From Arcobacter sp. (GTDB taxonomy: Bacteria; Campylobacterota; Campylobacteria; Campylobacterales; Sulfurimonadaceae): a stretch of 64,000 bases of DNA. The notes beneath the pieces were generated by a model. It ran no database searches, was not told the DNA's origin, and saw nothing but the letters and a program-made list of their open reading frames with translations. The position numbers and the translations under genes are program-made. The stretch is from NCBI GenBank assembly GCA_024637195.1, contig JAGXFN010000008.1, positions 1 through 64,000 on the forward strand. Direction: 5' to 3'. Below are positions 23,394 through 30,438 of the stretch, one piece after another (position 1 is the first letter of the stretch; each line of letters begins with the position of its first letter).

Positions 23394-23656
23394 AACAGCG
23401 AGGGTTCGCGTACTTCTTTGAGTATATCGTAGATACGCCCCAGACTGAGGTCGTACTTGGTGGCAAGCTCTTTGGGAGAGAGCTTGTTTTCAACGTAGTC
23501 ATCGATGATCTTGGTGTTGCGGCCGTTTAGCTTGAACGAGGGCACGTAGATGGGCATGCCGCCGTACTCTTCCATGAGTTCTTCATCGCTAAGCTTATCC
23601 TCCCGGATGCGCCGTGTGAACTCTTCGAAGATGTCTTTGTTTGTAACTTCTGCCAT
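23390..23656 (-). CDS. Late-gene activator, Mor/C family
   Basis: 88 aa. G-G-M-P-I-Y-V-P (32-39) and the C-terminal helix-turn-helix (about 60-80; E-L-A-T-K-Y-D-L-S, then R-I-Y-D-I-L) are the signature of the Mu Mor/C activators, which dimerise and recruit RNA polymerase to middle and late promoters. It is the last gene of the early operon, with AAGGGA before the ATG. It probably turns on the divergent late operons at 15147-15294. No second activator is visible. Confidence 0.85.
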   Translation of the reverse strand: MAEVTNKDIFEEFTRRIREDKLSDEELMEEYGGMPIYVPSFKLNGRNTKIIDDYVENKLSPKELATKYDLSLGRIYDILKEVREPSLF

Positions 23657-23728
23657 TTCCGTCCCTTTTCTGCTACAATTTTACGACTAAGTTTTGTTGC
23701 GGCATTGTGAGGGACTTCCTCTCGGTGC

Positions 23729-24139
23729 TCATTCAAGCATCGACTTCAAGGCGATAATCAACTTCTGCGCTTCTTCCGATTTAAGTTCATCAAGACCTCC
23801 TGTTTCCTTTTTCATCTGACGCTTCACAAAGCCAAGCAACGCCTTCTCGCTCTTGTCTCGTGCCTTCTCTTTCCAAAGCGCCTCGATGTAGGCCTGCTGT
23901 TTTTGTGTGATCTGCCCGCTCTTTTCTTTTTCAGGGAGAACATCGCATTTAAAGTTCAGGTAGTCAACCAGCAAGACCAGATCGCTTACGCTCAGCTTCT
24001 TGGAGCTCGAAGCACCGAAATGCGTCTCAAGCAGCGCGACATACTCCTCTTTGTTCTCTTTGTAGTAGTTCTGATAGCGCTTTGAGACATGCACCTGCTT
24101 GATCAGGCTTGTCTGGTAGGCTTTTTGTTTAGCTGTCAT
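23729..24139 (-). CDS. GemA / Mu gp16-like regulatory protein (DUF1018)
   Basis: 136 aa. The I-T-Q-K-Q-Q-A-Y-I-E-A-L-W block and the terminal T-G-G-L-D-E-L-K-S-E-E-A-Q-K-L-I fit the GemA/gp16 family found in most Mu-like phages. GemA has been linked to modulation of host gene expression. It overlaps the DciA-like gene by 11 bases. Confidence 0.85.
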   Translation of the reverse strand: MTAKQKAYQTSLIKQVHVSKRYQNYYKENKEEYVALLETHFGASSSKKLSVSDLVLLVDYLNFKCDVLPEKEKSGQITQKQQAYIEALWKEKARDKSEKALLGFVKRQMKKETGGLDELKSEEAQKLIIALKSMLE

Positions 24140-24572
24140 CCCGGCTCTCCCCGTTGGCGTTGTTTTTGATCGTATTGCGGATATCTTCGATAAGCGAGCT
24201 CAGCTTGGCATCGCCGACGCAGTTCTCAAACTCACCCTTTGCACGTTCTTCAAAAGGAAGCTCCCGAGGTTTAAGCACAGGCCGTGGCACGTACTCGTGT
24301 TCGGCCTGTATCTGCGTGAAGACTATCTTCTTTCGCAGCTGCTTCTCCTGGTAGACAAGCCGCATCTGCGAGAGTATCTCTTCTTTTTTCAGAGCGAACT
24401 CCTGCACAAGGGCCGGGTGTTTAAAATGCAGCACAAGGGTAGTTCCCCTGATGCCGCCGTAAATGAATCCTTTTTGCAGGGCCTCGCTCATCACCGTAAC
24501 AAGCTCTTTGATGGCCACCTGTTCCAGATGCGAAGGATGCTTGGACAGAAAGGTTTCCGGGTTCTTTTTCAT
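24129..24572 (-). CDS. DciA-like protein (DUF721-type), possible helicase-loading factor
   Basis: 147 aa. Residues about 35-100 (L-V-L-H-F-K-H-P-A-L-V-Q-E-F, then I-L-S-Q-M-R-L-V-Y) resemble the DUF721/DciA domain of Campylobacterota, which loads the replicative helicase in species without DnaC. The rest is charged. It lies between GemA and a RecA-like ATPase, so a replication role is plausible. The match is by eye. Confidence 0.5.
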   Translation of the reverse strand: MKKNPETFLSKHPSHLEQVAIKELVTVMSEALQKGFIYGGIRGTTLVLHFKHPALVQEFALKKEEILSQMRLVYQEKQLRKKIVFTQIQAEHEYVPRPVLKPRELPFEERAKGEFENCVGDAKLSSLIEDIRNTIKNNANGESRDDS

Positions 24573-24589
24573 TGTTCTTCCTTTTGCTT

Positions 24590-24688
24590 ACAACACTTAC
24601 AACACAGCAACACTACAACACACAAACAAGCTCTAAAACCCTATATACAGGGGTTTTTCTTCAAGTGTTGCTGTGTTGTAAGTGTTGT
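24590..24688. repeat. 25-bp perfect inverted repeat with nested hairpin and iterated ACAACAC
   Basis: Arms 24590-24614 and 24664-24688 are exact inverted copies around a 49-bp loop. The left arm holds ACAACAC at 24590 and 24599 and a related CAACAC at 24608, with a further ACAACAC just beyond the arm at 24615, giving a step of about nine bases. The loop holds AAAACCC/GGGTTTT, a smaller hairpin. It fills the space between the ATPase and the DciA-like genes. Confidence 0.9.
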
Positions 24689-24693
24689 AGCAT

Positions 24694-25593
24694 TTATAAG
24701 ATGTGGTATATTTTTGCGTTTTTTGCACCCTTTTCAAAATCCCAAAAACGCTTCGTATATTTTTGCATCAATGCAATGGAATGCTTGTCAGCTGCCTTAT
24801 ATCCGGCTTCGGTCAAAAGTTTGTTTTGACCAATGCCTTCGTTATTTTTTTCTAACACCCCACGTACATTGTCAATAAAACTTTTTTCTTCCGGTGTGAT
24901 TATCGCCGTCTCATACTCGATCTGCATCAGAGCATAAGAGTTGTTGTTGAGCTCGAATGCCGTTCGCCTGACATCAAAGCGCGGTGCTTCTGCTTCGAGC
25001 GCAAAGACGTCGTGTTCTTTTGTCGATGAGACAAGGTTCACCAGGTACATATTGTCTATCGCGCTGCGCAGTACTGAAGAGCCCTTATAGCCCTTTTCGC
25101 TCTTGTTGGAGTGGTGCAGCAGTATGACCGTCGCTCCGGCGTTGCGAAGAGCCTTGACCTTGTGCATAAACTTCTTTGACGCGCCGTCGTCATTTTCGTT
25201 GGTAAAGTCCGTCACCGAGTCAAAGAAGAAGATGTACTTCCTGTACGCACCCGGCTCGGCACAGGAAACAAGCTTGTTTAAAACCTCGTGACTCTCCATT
25301 CCCGCAACCTCGGGGTGAATGTAGTCAAACCTCCCGTTACCCCGCTCTATCACCCTGTCGACACCGCGCTCGACCAGAGCAGAGAGCGGATTGTCAAAGT
25401 CCAGATACATCACGTGATGCTCGGTATTGTCAAAAAGATACGAGGACAAGCCAAGAGCCAGACGGCTTTTCCCTTGTTTCGGCGGAGCATAAAGCATCGT
25501 AATCGCCTGTTCAACCAGGAATCCGTCAATAATATAGTTCACCTTTTGGTTAAAATGCTCCGGTCTGAGTCCCTTGCCTTTAAATGGGTTCAT
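24694..25593 (-). CDS. RecA-like ATPase (RepA/AAA_25 type)
   Basis: 299 aa. Walker A A-P-P-K-Q-G-K-S (36-43), Y-L-D-F-D-N at 63-68, Walker B around F-F-F-D-S near 120 and a sensor-like L-L-H-H-S-N-K match the RepA/AAA_25 hexameric helicase-like group often found in plasmids and phages. The ATG at 25593 has AAGGA at good spacing. It likely supports replication or transposition with the DciA-like protein. It may couple to host DnaB. Confidence 0.8.
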   Translation of the reverse strand: MNPFKGKGLRPEHFNQKVNYIIDGFLVEQAITMLYAPPKQGKSRLALGLSSYLFDNTEHHVMYLDFDNPLSALVERGVDRVIERGNGRFDYIHPEVAGMESHEVLNKLVSCAEPGAYRKYIFFFDSVTDFTNENDDGASKKFMHKVKALRNAGATVILLHHSNKSEKGYKGSSVLRSAIDNMYLVNLVSSTKEHDVFALEAEAPRFDVRRTAFELNNNSYALMQIEYETAIITPEEKSFIDNVRGVLEKNNEGIGQNKLLTEAGYKAADKHSIALMQKYTKRFWDFEKGAKNAKIYHIL

Positions 25594-25640
25594 TATTTTT
25601 TTCCTTTTTGAATGTAAAATGTAAGCAAATAGACTCAATC

Positions 25641-25660
25641 GGTCCCACCGAAGTGGAACC
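25641..25660 (-). promoter_or_regulatory. C(UUCG)G tetraloop hairpin in the early transcript
   Basis: On the minus strand GGTTCCAC and GTGGGACC enclose TTCG. The stem is fully paired only in minus-strand RNA (one U-G pair), which fits selection on the leftward early mRNA. There is no T run, so processing or mRNA stability is more likely than termination. Confidence 0.55.
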
Positions 25661-25699
25661 TGTTAAGGTTATTGTTTTATCACGCAGACTTTTCTAATC

Positions 25700-26077
25700 T
25701 CAAATCCCACTTTCCTCTTCCTCCTTGAGCAGACCACGCTCCAGCATGATCTTTTTCTGTGCCTCCACATGTTTTTCAAGTTTTTTAAACGCATAGAAAA
25801 ATCCATCAAACTCGATCTGCATATTCTTTGGCAGTTTCTTCATTGCATAGCGCCTATAACGCGCGTTGTATACGTCGACCTTTTTATTCCATGTGTTTAC
25901 GAGTCTATGATACTTCTCTCTGTGAAGGTTATCAATAAACACATCGTCCCGAACCGTTGCAATTGCCGGGATGATATTCGCTAGCATGGTTGCAAGGTCC
26001 TGTCCGGTGAACTGTTTCAGCTCCTTTGCTAACGCCTGCCTTCGCAGCTCATCATTTCTACTTACCGATGCACCCAT
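25700..26077 (-). CDS. Early protein of unknown function (125 aa)
   Basis: A basic, helical protein without cysteines in a metal motif or membrane segments; the centre is rich in Arg, Lys and Tyr (V-Y-N-A-R-Y-R-R-Y), suggesting nucleic-acid contact. GGGAGGG precedes the ATG at six bases, and the start overlaps the HD gene stop. I do not recognise a family. Confidence 0.7.
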   Translation of the reverse strand: MGASVSRNDELRRQALAKELKQFTGQDLATMLANIIPAIATVRDDVFIDNLHREKYHRLVNTWNKKVDVYNARYRRYAMKKLPKNMQIEFDGFFYAFKKLEKHVEAQKKIMLERGLLKEEEESGI

Positions 26078-26589
26078 CACTCACCCTCCCTAAGCTCATA
26101 GAACCGGTGCAGAAACATCTCCCAGGCCAGAGGGCTTTCAACCGCATCGATTTTACGAGTGTTCGCGTATTCATCGAGCCCCCATCCCTCAGCACTTCCG
26201 AAAAAGCTCACAGCTTCTGCGTAAAGCGCCTGGTTGTCCGCTTTTTTAATAGCCGGATGGCATGTCTGCACATCGAAAGTCTTCTCAATTAGCTGTTTCA
26301 CCATCTCTTCTACCCGTTGATACTCAGGCAGCAGTCGCTTCAGCGGTCGCACCATGTCCTGGACATACGCCTCCGTCGCATCGTGCAGCAGCGCAGCCAG
26401 AGCATGCTCTTTGGGCACAAGGTGCGAAACGATCACCGAGTGCTGCGCAACGCTGTAAAACTCCGGGCAGTGGCCTCCAAAACGGCACATCTTGCTAAGC
26501 GCAGAGGCGATATCTTCGATCTTCACCTCGTTTTCCATGATCTTGTCAAAATAAAAACGGCCGCCTGCCGTGACGATAAAGTTACTCAT
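26077..26589 (-). CDS. HD-domain phosphohydrolase
   Basis: 170 aa. The HD motif is A-L-L-H-D-A-T-E (H69-D70), with upstream His residues in S-V-A-Q-H-S-V (H50). This pattern fits YfbR-like 5'-nucleotidases and other HD nucleotidases. In a phage early operon it may adjust nucleotide pools or remove host signalling nucleotides. It is coupled to both neighbours by ATGA overlaps. Confidence 0.85.
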   Translation of the reverse strand: MSNFIVTAGGRFYFDKIMENEVKIEDIASALSKMCRFGGHCPEFYSVAQHSVIVSHLVPKEHALAALLHDATEAYVQDMVRPLKRLLPEYQRVEEMVKQLIEKTFDVQTCHPAIKKADNQALYAEAVSFFGSAEGWGLDEYANTRKIDAVESPLAWEMFLHRFYELREGE

Positions 26590-27047
26590 TGTCCAAACCC
26601 CAGCAGCTCTTGCAGCGTCGTGTCACATTCTGCGACATTCTCACGCCCCTCTTTAAACCCGAGAGCATAAGCTTCTTGCACGAAGTCCCTTGCCTTCTTG
26701 ATGCTGATGTACTTTAAAACAGGCTGTTTCTGCGTAGCGGCAGGGTCGTCTATGATCCGCTGTTCCGGACGCGCAAGATCCGGCTTCCTGGCCGTCTCTT
26801 TTTTGCACGCTTTGCAGGTGCTCTCATGTCCGTCTTTCATCTGTTTGTTCGTATAAAACTCATGTAACGGCTTGTCCTCTTCGCACCTCTTACATACTTT
26901 CGTTTCCACCTCTTTCTCCTTGTTTTCATTAGAACCCATTCCGCCCGCGAGTTGTTTTCTCGAAGTCGGGACTATGCCTTTGCTCTTGCACATCAGCATA
27001 TACTCATGATAAGCCTGGTCCGATATGCCGGTATCGACATCAGCCAT
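26586..27047 (-). CDS. Zinc-ribbon early protein
   Basis: 153 aa. C-K-R-C...C-K-A-C (about 52-80) is a four-cysteine zinc motif with E-F-Y between, a form common in phage and HNH-associated zinc ribbons, but no HNH catalytic residues follow. An N-terminal helical part and a C-terminal helix flank it. Probably DNA binding; role unknown. Confidence 0.7.
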   Translation of the reverse strand: MADVDTGISDQAYHEYMLMCKSKGIVPTSRKQLAGGMGSNENKEKEVETKVCKRCEEDKPLHEFYTNKQMKDGHESTCKACKKETARKPDLARPEQRIIDDPAATQKQPVLKYISIKKARDFVQEAYALGFKEGRENVAECDTTLQELLGFGQ

Positions 27048-27267
27048 TGCCTATCTCCACTAAGCAGATTTCCTTTTCATCGGCCCCATAGATACGAAAG
27101 CTCAGCTTCTCCGTATCCACGTCTTTTTCAAGATCACACAGCACAAGACGTCCTTCATGCGCTCTGAGGGCATCATGTTTTAAATGCTCTCCGTCAAAAG
27201 TGATGCCGCCGTTCCCGACAACACGGCGTATCGGAAGATAAGGTTCATGTTTTAGTTTCTTAGGCAT
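27040..27267 (-). CDS. Stand-alone MuA C-terminal-domain-like protein (75 aa)
   Basis: The ATG at 27267 has AAGGAG upstream; longer readings lie inside the amidase gene. Residues 17-71 (V-G-N-G-G-I-T-F-D-G, then E-I-C-L-V-E) align by eye with 516-567 of this phage's transposase (V-G-K-K-G-I-R-L-G-G, then P-I-C-I-A-E) and with the Mu-transposase C-terminal beta-barrel family. No catalytic domain is present. It could bind MuB or DNA and modulate transposition; function inferred. Confidence 0.55.
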   Translation of the reverse strand: MPKKLKHEPYLPIRRVVGNGGITFDGEHLKHDALRAHEGRLVLCDLEKDVDTEKLSFRIYGADEKEICLVEIGNG

Positions 27268-27805
27268 CAAACATCTCCTTGCCGATCTCCTTGACCCCTT
27301 CCACATAAGCCACCACCAGGTCATCGTAATAATCAAGAGCGACACGGCAATCCGCATCATTGTCAATGAAAAAAGGCTCGCAGATCACGCAGGGTGCCTT
27401 GGTATGACGAAGCAGATACCCGCCGCGATCTTCAGTGTGCCGCGGCTTGATCCCTCGATCACGAAGCTTAAGCGCATCGACCAGATGCTTTTGAAGTACT
27501 TCGGCCATGCGCATGCTCTTCTCAGAGCTGTGATAGTAAAGCACTTCCGTACCGGTGGCGCGGGTATCAAAAGCATTGCAGTGCAGACTCACGATCATGT
27601 CCGGCTCAACATCGTCGTTAACCTCAAAAGGCAGGTCGCGGTAATTGTTTCGATACACGATCCGGCAGACAATGTCCGCCTCACCCAGCGCATCGCTGAT
27701 GTCATGCGCCAGCTCATTGTTGAAGGCGTATTCGTTCATTCCTCTGTTTGTGTTTTCGGCACCGGGTGAACTCTCCTTGTGCCCTACTATCAGCGCTACC
27801 TTCAT
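27260..27805 (-). CDS. N-acetylmuramoyl-L-alanine amidase (Amidase_3)
   Basis: 181 aa. V-G-H at the start, N-E-Y-A-F-N with a metal-ligand Glu, S-L-H-C-N-A and the catalytic Glu in C-E-P-F-F fit zinc-dependent amidase_3 enzymes. There is no signal peptide. It is encoded in the early operon, far from the lysis genes, so it could be a second lysin or act in entry. It overlaps both neighbours slightly. Confidence 0.88.
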   Translation of the reverse strand: MKVALIVGHKESSPGAENTNRGMNEYAFNNELAHDISDALGEADIVCRIVYRNNYRDLPFEVNDDVEPDMIVSLHCNAFDTRATGTEVLYYHSSEKSMRMAEVLQKHLVDALKLRDRGIKPRHTEDRGGYLLRHTKAPCVICEPFFIDNDADCRVALDYYDDLVVAYVEGVKEIGKEMFDA

Positions 27806-28476
27806 TTTTCCTCTCCCTCTTCACGGATTCTGCTGATCTCGCTCTCTTTGATCTGTACTGAAGCAATATCAAGCACGATATTCTTCAGCTCGCCATCTAT
27901 CTTCCTGCCGTCACGCTCTTTGAAGCGAATGTACGACTTCGTGCCGGCGATCTCCGTGGCGTCGTCGATCATCGCCATCGCTTCAACCCACTTCGGATGC
28001 TCTATCTTGTATGATTTGAGCGATATAATCTGCTTCGCGTCGACTTTTCCGTTCTTGACGTCGAAGGCTTTCAGGATCAGTGTCTGTATCTCAGGGTCGG
28101 CATGGGCCGTCTTTTCTGTCAGATACTCGTTTACCTTCTCTTTTGCCAGTGCAAGCTTCTGGTCAAAAGTGATCAGTTTCGCGACTGCGATCTGCACCTC
28201 TGCAGTTCCGTCGTAATTTTTCAATGTTACCGCCCCGGTGCTGCTTGCAGCAAGACGATCCATGTTGTACTCTTGTCGCAGCATGTCTACGAAGTCGTAG
28301 CACTCCGCAAACGCGCGTGTTTTGAACTCGACCATGCGTTCATGTTCTACCTTCGCACCGGCGACAAGGTTTTCGACGACCTCGTCTTCGAGTTTCTTGT
28401 CTACCGGAACCAGGTCCGGGTGGACAAGTTCTCCTCTTTTGTTTTGCCAGTGACCGCGTACATCTATCTTTGCCAT
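27802..28476 (-). CDS. DUF3164 family early protein
   Basis: 224 aa. The N-terminal G-H-W-Q-N-K-R-G-E-L-V-H-P and the long helical body match DUF3164, a protein found in the early region of most Mu-like phages and sometimes mis-named sulfate transporter. AAGGAAG precedes the ATG at 28476. No membrane segment. Function not established. Confidence 0.85.
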   Translation of the reverse strand: MAKIDVRGHWQNKRGELVHPDLVPVDKKLEDEVVENLVAGAKVEHERMVEFKTRAFAECYDFVDMLRQEYNMDRLAASSTGAVTLKNYDGTAEVQIAVAKLITFDQKLALAKEKVNEYLTEKTAHADPEIQTLILKAFDVKNGKVDAKQIISLKSYKIEHPKWVEAMAMIDDATEIAGTKSYIRFKERDGRKIDGELKNIVLDIASVQIKESEISRIREEGEEK

Positions 28477-28538
28477 AGAACTTCCTTGTTTTGATTTTAA
28501 GTGCAAGCACTCCGTCATCCCCAGCCTTGGGCTGAAGA

Positions 28539-28706
28539 CTAGGAATGCTCTTTTACCGAGAAAACAAAGCTGACATCCTCGTGTTTAAACGGAAGGATCT
28601 CGTTGCCGATTTGTACGTCAAACCTCTCTTCAAGCACACGCTTCACCTGCCCGGTAAAGCCGGGCTTCACGAGGACCGTATCCCCGACCTCTATCTCTTT
28701 TTCCAT
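28539..28706 (-). CDS. Small SH3-like early protein (55 aa)
   Basis: A 56-codon frame overlapping the preceding stop (TGATG) with GAGGTGG upstream. The sequence V-G-D-T-V-L-V-K-P-G-F-T-G-Q-V and the alternating strands suggest a KOW/SH3-type small beta barrel. Function unknown; such proteins can bind nucleic acid or polymerase. Confidence 0.65.
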   Translation of the reverse strand: MEKEIEVGDTVLVKPGFTGQVKRVLEERFDVQIGNEILPFKHEDVSFVFSVKEHS

Positions 28707-28795
28707 CAATGCCACCTCTTTTTATGTTCAAAATACCTGTAGATGTCCGAGGCTACCCAGCCCAGGGCAAACACGCCTATATAAATCATCCACAT
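28706..28795 (-). CDS. 29-residue membrane peptide
   Basis: ATG with GGAGG and GAAGGA upstream, one hydrophobic helix (about 2-18) and a basic tail K-K-R-W-H. Its start overlaps the HTH gene by 10 bases and its stop overlaps the next start (TGATG), so it is locked into the operon. Confidence 0.55.
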   Translation of the reverse strand: MWMIYIGVFALGWVASDIYRYFEHKKRWH

Positions 28796-29124
28796 TCCTT
28801 CACCTCCATCGTGTTAAATTCGCACGCCGCGCAGTGCCCTCGCACGTCCATATAGAGCCTCTCTTGATGCACCCTTCCCTCTGCGGCCCACTGCGCATAG
28901 CGGCCACACACCTTTGCATGGATCTCCCCAAGAACAGGGCATTGAACTTCTGAACTGTTCAGGTAGGCAAAGGTCTCGTCGACGATATGGAGGATTTTTT
29001 CGGGTTTGGGGTAAATCTCTTTGAGGATCTGGTTGACGGTCGTTGCACTTTTGCCTATGCGCTTTCCTGCTTCACGCTGACCGAGTAGGTCGCAGGCCCT
29101 GCTCAATAGCTCTAATGAGTTCAT
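28786..29124 (-). CDS. HTH and cysteine-rich early regulator
   Basis: 112 aa. An N-terminal helix-turn-helix (about 9-34: Q-R-E-A-G-K-R-I-G-K-S-A-T-T-V-N-Q-I-L) is joined to a C-terminal part with five cysteines (C-P-V-L-G, V-C-G, C-A-A-C and the penultimate residue) that may bind a metal or Fe-S cluster. A similar plan occurs in regulators of Mu-like phages. Target unknown. Confidence 0.65.
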   Translation of the reverse strand: MNSLELLSRACDLLGQREAGKRIGKSATTVNQILKEIYPKPEKILHIVDETFAYLNSSEVQCPVLGEIHAKVCGRYAQWAAEGRVHQERLYMDVRGHCAACEFNTMEVKECG

Positions 29125-29644
29125 CTCGCTTCTCCTTGTCGATAAACAACGTTCGTTTATTCTTTGTTCTTGGGCCGTCTTCTATGACCCCAAAAGCTTT
29201 AAAATCTTTGAAACAACGAATGACAACAGCTGCTGACACATTCATGCCAACACTCTCAACAATCTCTTTTTTTGTCATGTACTTTTGTGTCATTGCACTT
29301 AGAAGTTTTTGCTTTTCTTTGGCCCACGAAGCATCATCTACATCAATATTCTCTTTGATATTGTGGTCATACATATTTCCATTGACCATTGAGGGGCATA
29401 TAGGACCCGTATCTTTCAGCATCACATAGACACGTTCAACATACTGATTTCGCTCAACCTCTTCAAGTCGAATGTATCCAGCCATTTCTAAATGCCACAA
29501 CACGGGTTTAATGTAGGCTTGAGTAAGATCAAGCACCGTCATCACGTCGCCGACACGAAAAAGTTTATTTCGGCGGATGTATTTCCAAACCTTTTCTTTA
29601 TTCGTCTGCTTTCGTTTACAACGTTTAAGATTTGCTGATCCCAT
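29072..29644 (-). CDS. Winged-helix early protein
   Basis: 190 aa. Two regions read as winged helices: about 10-60 (V-G-D-V-M-T-V-L-D-L-T-Q-A-Y-I-K-P-V-L) and about 120-175 (M-T-K-K-E-I-V-E-S-V-G-M-N-V-S-A-A-V-V). It follows MuB with a 20-base overlap and overlaps the next gene by 53 bases. Possibly a regulator of early transcription or transposition. Confidence 0.65.
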   Translation of the reverse strand: MGSANLKRCKRKQTNKEKVWKYIRRNKLFRVGDVMTVLDLTQAYIKPVLWHLEMAGYIRLEEVERNQYVERVYVMLKDTGPICPSMVNGNMYDHNIKENIDVDDASWAKEKQKLLSAMTQKYMTKKEIVESVGMNVSAAVVIRCFKDFKAFGVIEDGPRTKNKRTLFIDKEKRDELIRAIEQGLRPTRSA

Positions 29645-30332
29645 GCTCGACCCCTGATGCCTTAAATGTAGCGAGATCGACGCTGTCGATACCATTCATT
29701 TCACAAAACTTCTCCAGTCTCAGCAGCATGACTTTGATCTGTCTCAGGTTGGGGTACTTTGTTACGAAGAAATTTATCAGATCGGCTTCAATGATCACCG
29801 CGCACAATCCGCAGTACTTCTCGATATCGCTCCTGCCTATCTGCTCAAACACGATCAGCTCTACGATACGGCTGTAATAGTGGCGGTGGCGTTTAAACTT
29901 AGCGTTCGCCTCCTCCATTCCGACAAAGAAGAGGATGATATTTGTCTCGTCATGCAGATCGCGCAGCATCTCCAGCACGTTTGTCTTGTCCGCTTTGAGC
30001 AGCGCGTCCACCTCGTCTATGATCACCGTCCGCGGCTCGACCAGAAATGACTCCCGGATGCGTTCATACTTGGCGGGTGAATGCCCGGTTGCGTCAAGCG
30101 TGAGCTCGGTGCACAGCTTCGAAAGAAGAGAGCTTTTCGACCAGGTCTGCGCAGCTCTTAACAAGATCGCGTTCTCCTTGGCGGCGATACGTTCTAAAGA
30201 AAAGGTTTTACCAAGTCCAAAGTTCCCAAATCCAAGCCCCATCCTTGGGGCCGTTGAAGGAAGCGAATCCAGATTTGAAAAAGCTTCGACTAATTTGATA
30301 TAATTTTGCGTTTCGACAAACTCTTCGCGCAT
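29625..30332 (-). CDS. Transposition protein MuB (target-DNA activator ATPase)
   Basis: 235 aa. Walker A G-F-G-N-F-G-L-G-K-T (34-43) and Walker B V-I-I-D-E-V-D-A-L-L (103-112) mark an AAA+ ATPase of the MuB/IstB-like type. The ATG at 30332 has TAGGAG upstream. MuB polymerises on target DNA, delivers it to MuA and gives target immunity. It directly follows the transposase gene. Confidence 0.9.
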   Translation of the reverse strand: MREEFVETQNYIKLVEAFSNLDSLPSTAPRMGLGFGNFGLGKTFSLERIAAKENAILLRAAQTWSKSSLLSKLCTELTLDATGHSPAKYERIRESFLVEPRTVIIDEVDALLKADKTNVLEMLRDLHDETNIILFFVGMEEANAKFKRHRHYYSRIVELIVFEQIGRSDIEKYCGLCAVIIEADLINFFVTKYPNLRQIKVMLLRLEKFCEMNGIDSVDLATFKASGVEHGISKS

Positions 30333-30438
30333 GATGACTCCTATTTGTGGCCAGGGTTTCCCCGACAGTTGATTTGTTCGGTCTTTTTTCTTCGTCCATG
30401 AATCGAAAGACTCGACCATCGGCCGCATACGCGGCTGA

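Noticed and set aside
24590..24688. Insertion sequence
   Set aside because: The 99-bp palindrome encodes no transposase and has no visible target duplication, so it is listed only as an inverted repeat.
28477..28538. REP-like dispersed repeat
   Set aside because: Small stems (GTGC/GCAC and AGCC/GGCT) are present, but no second copy of the sequence was found in the window.
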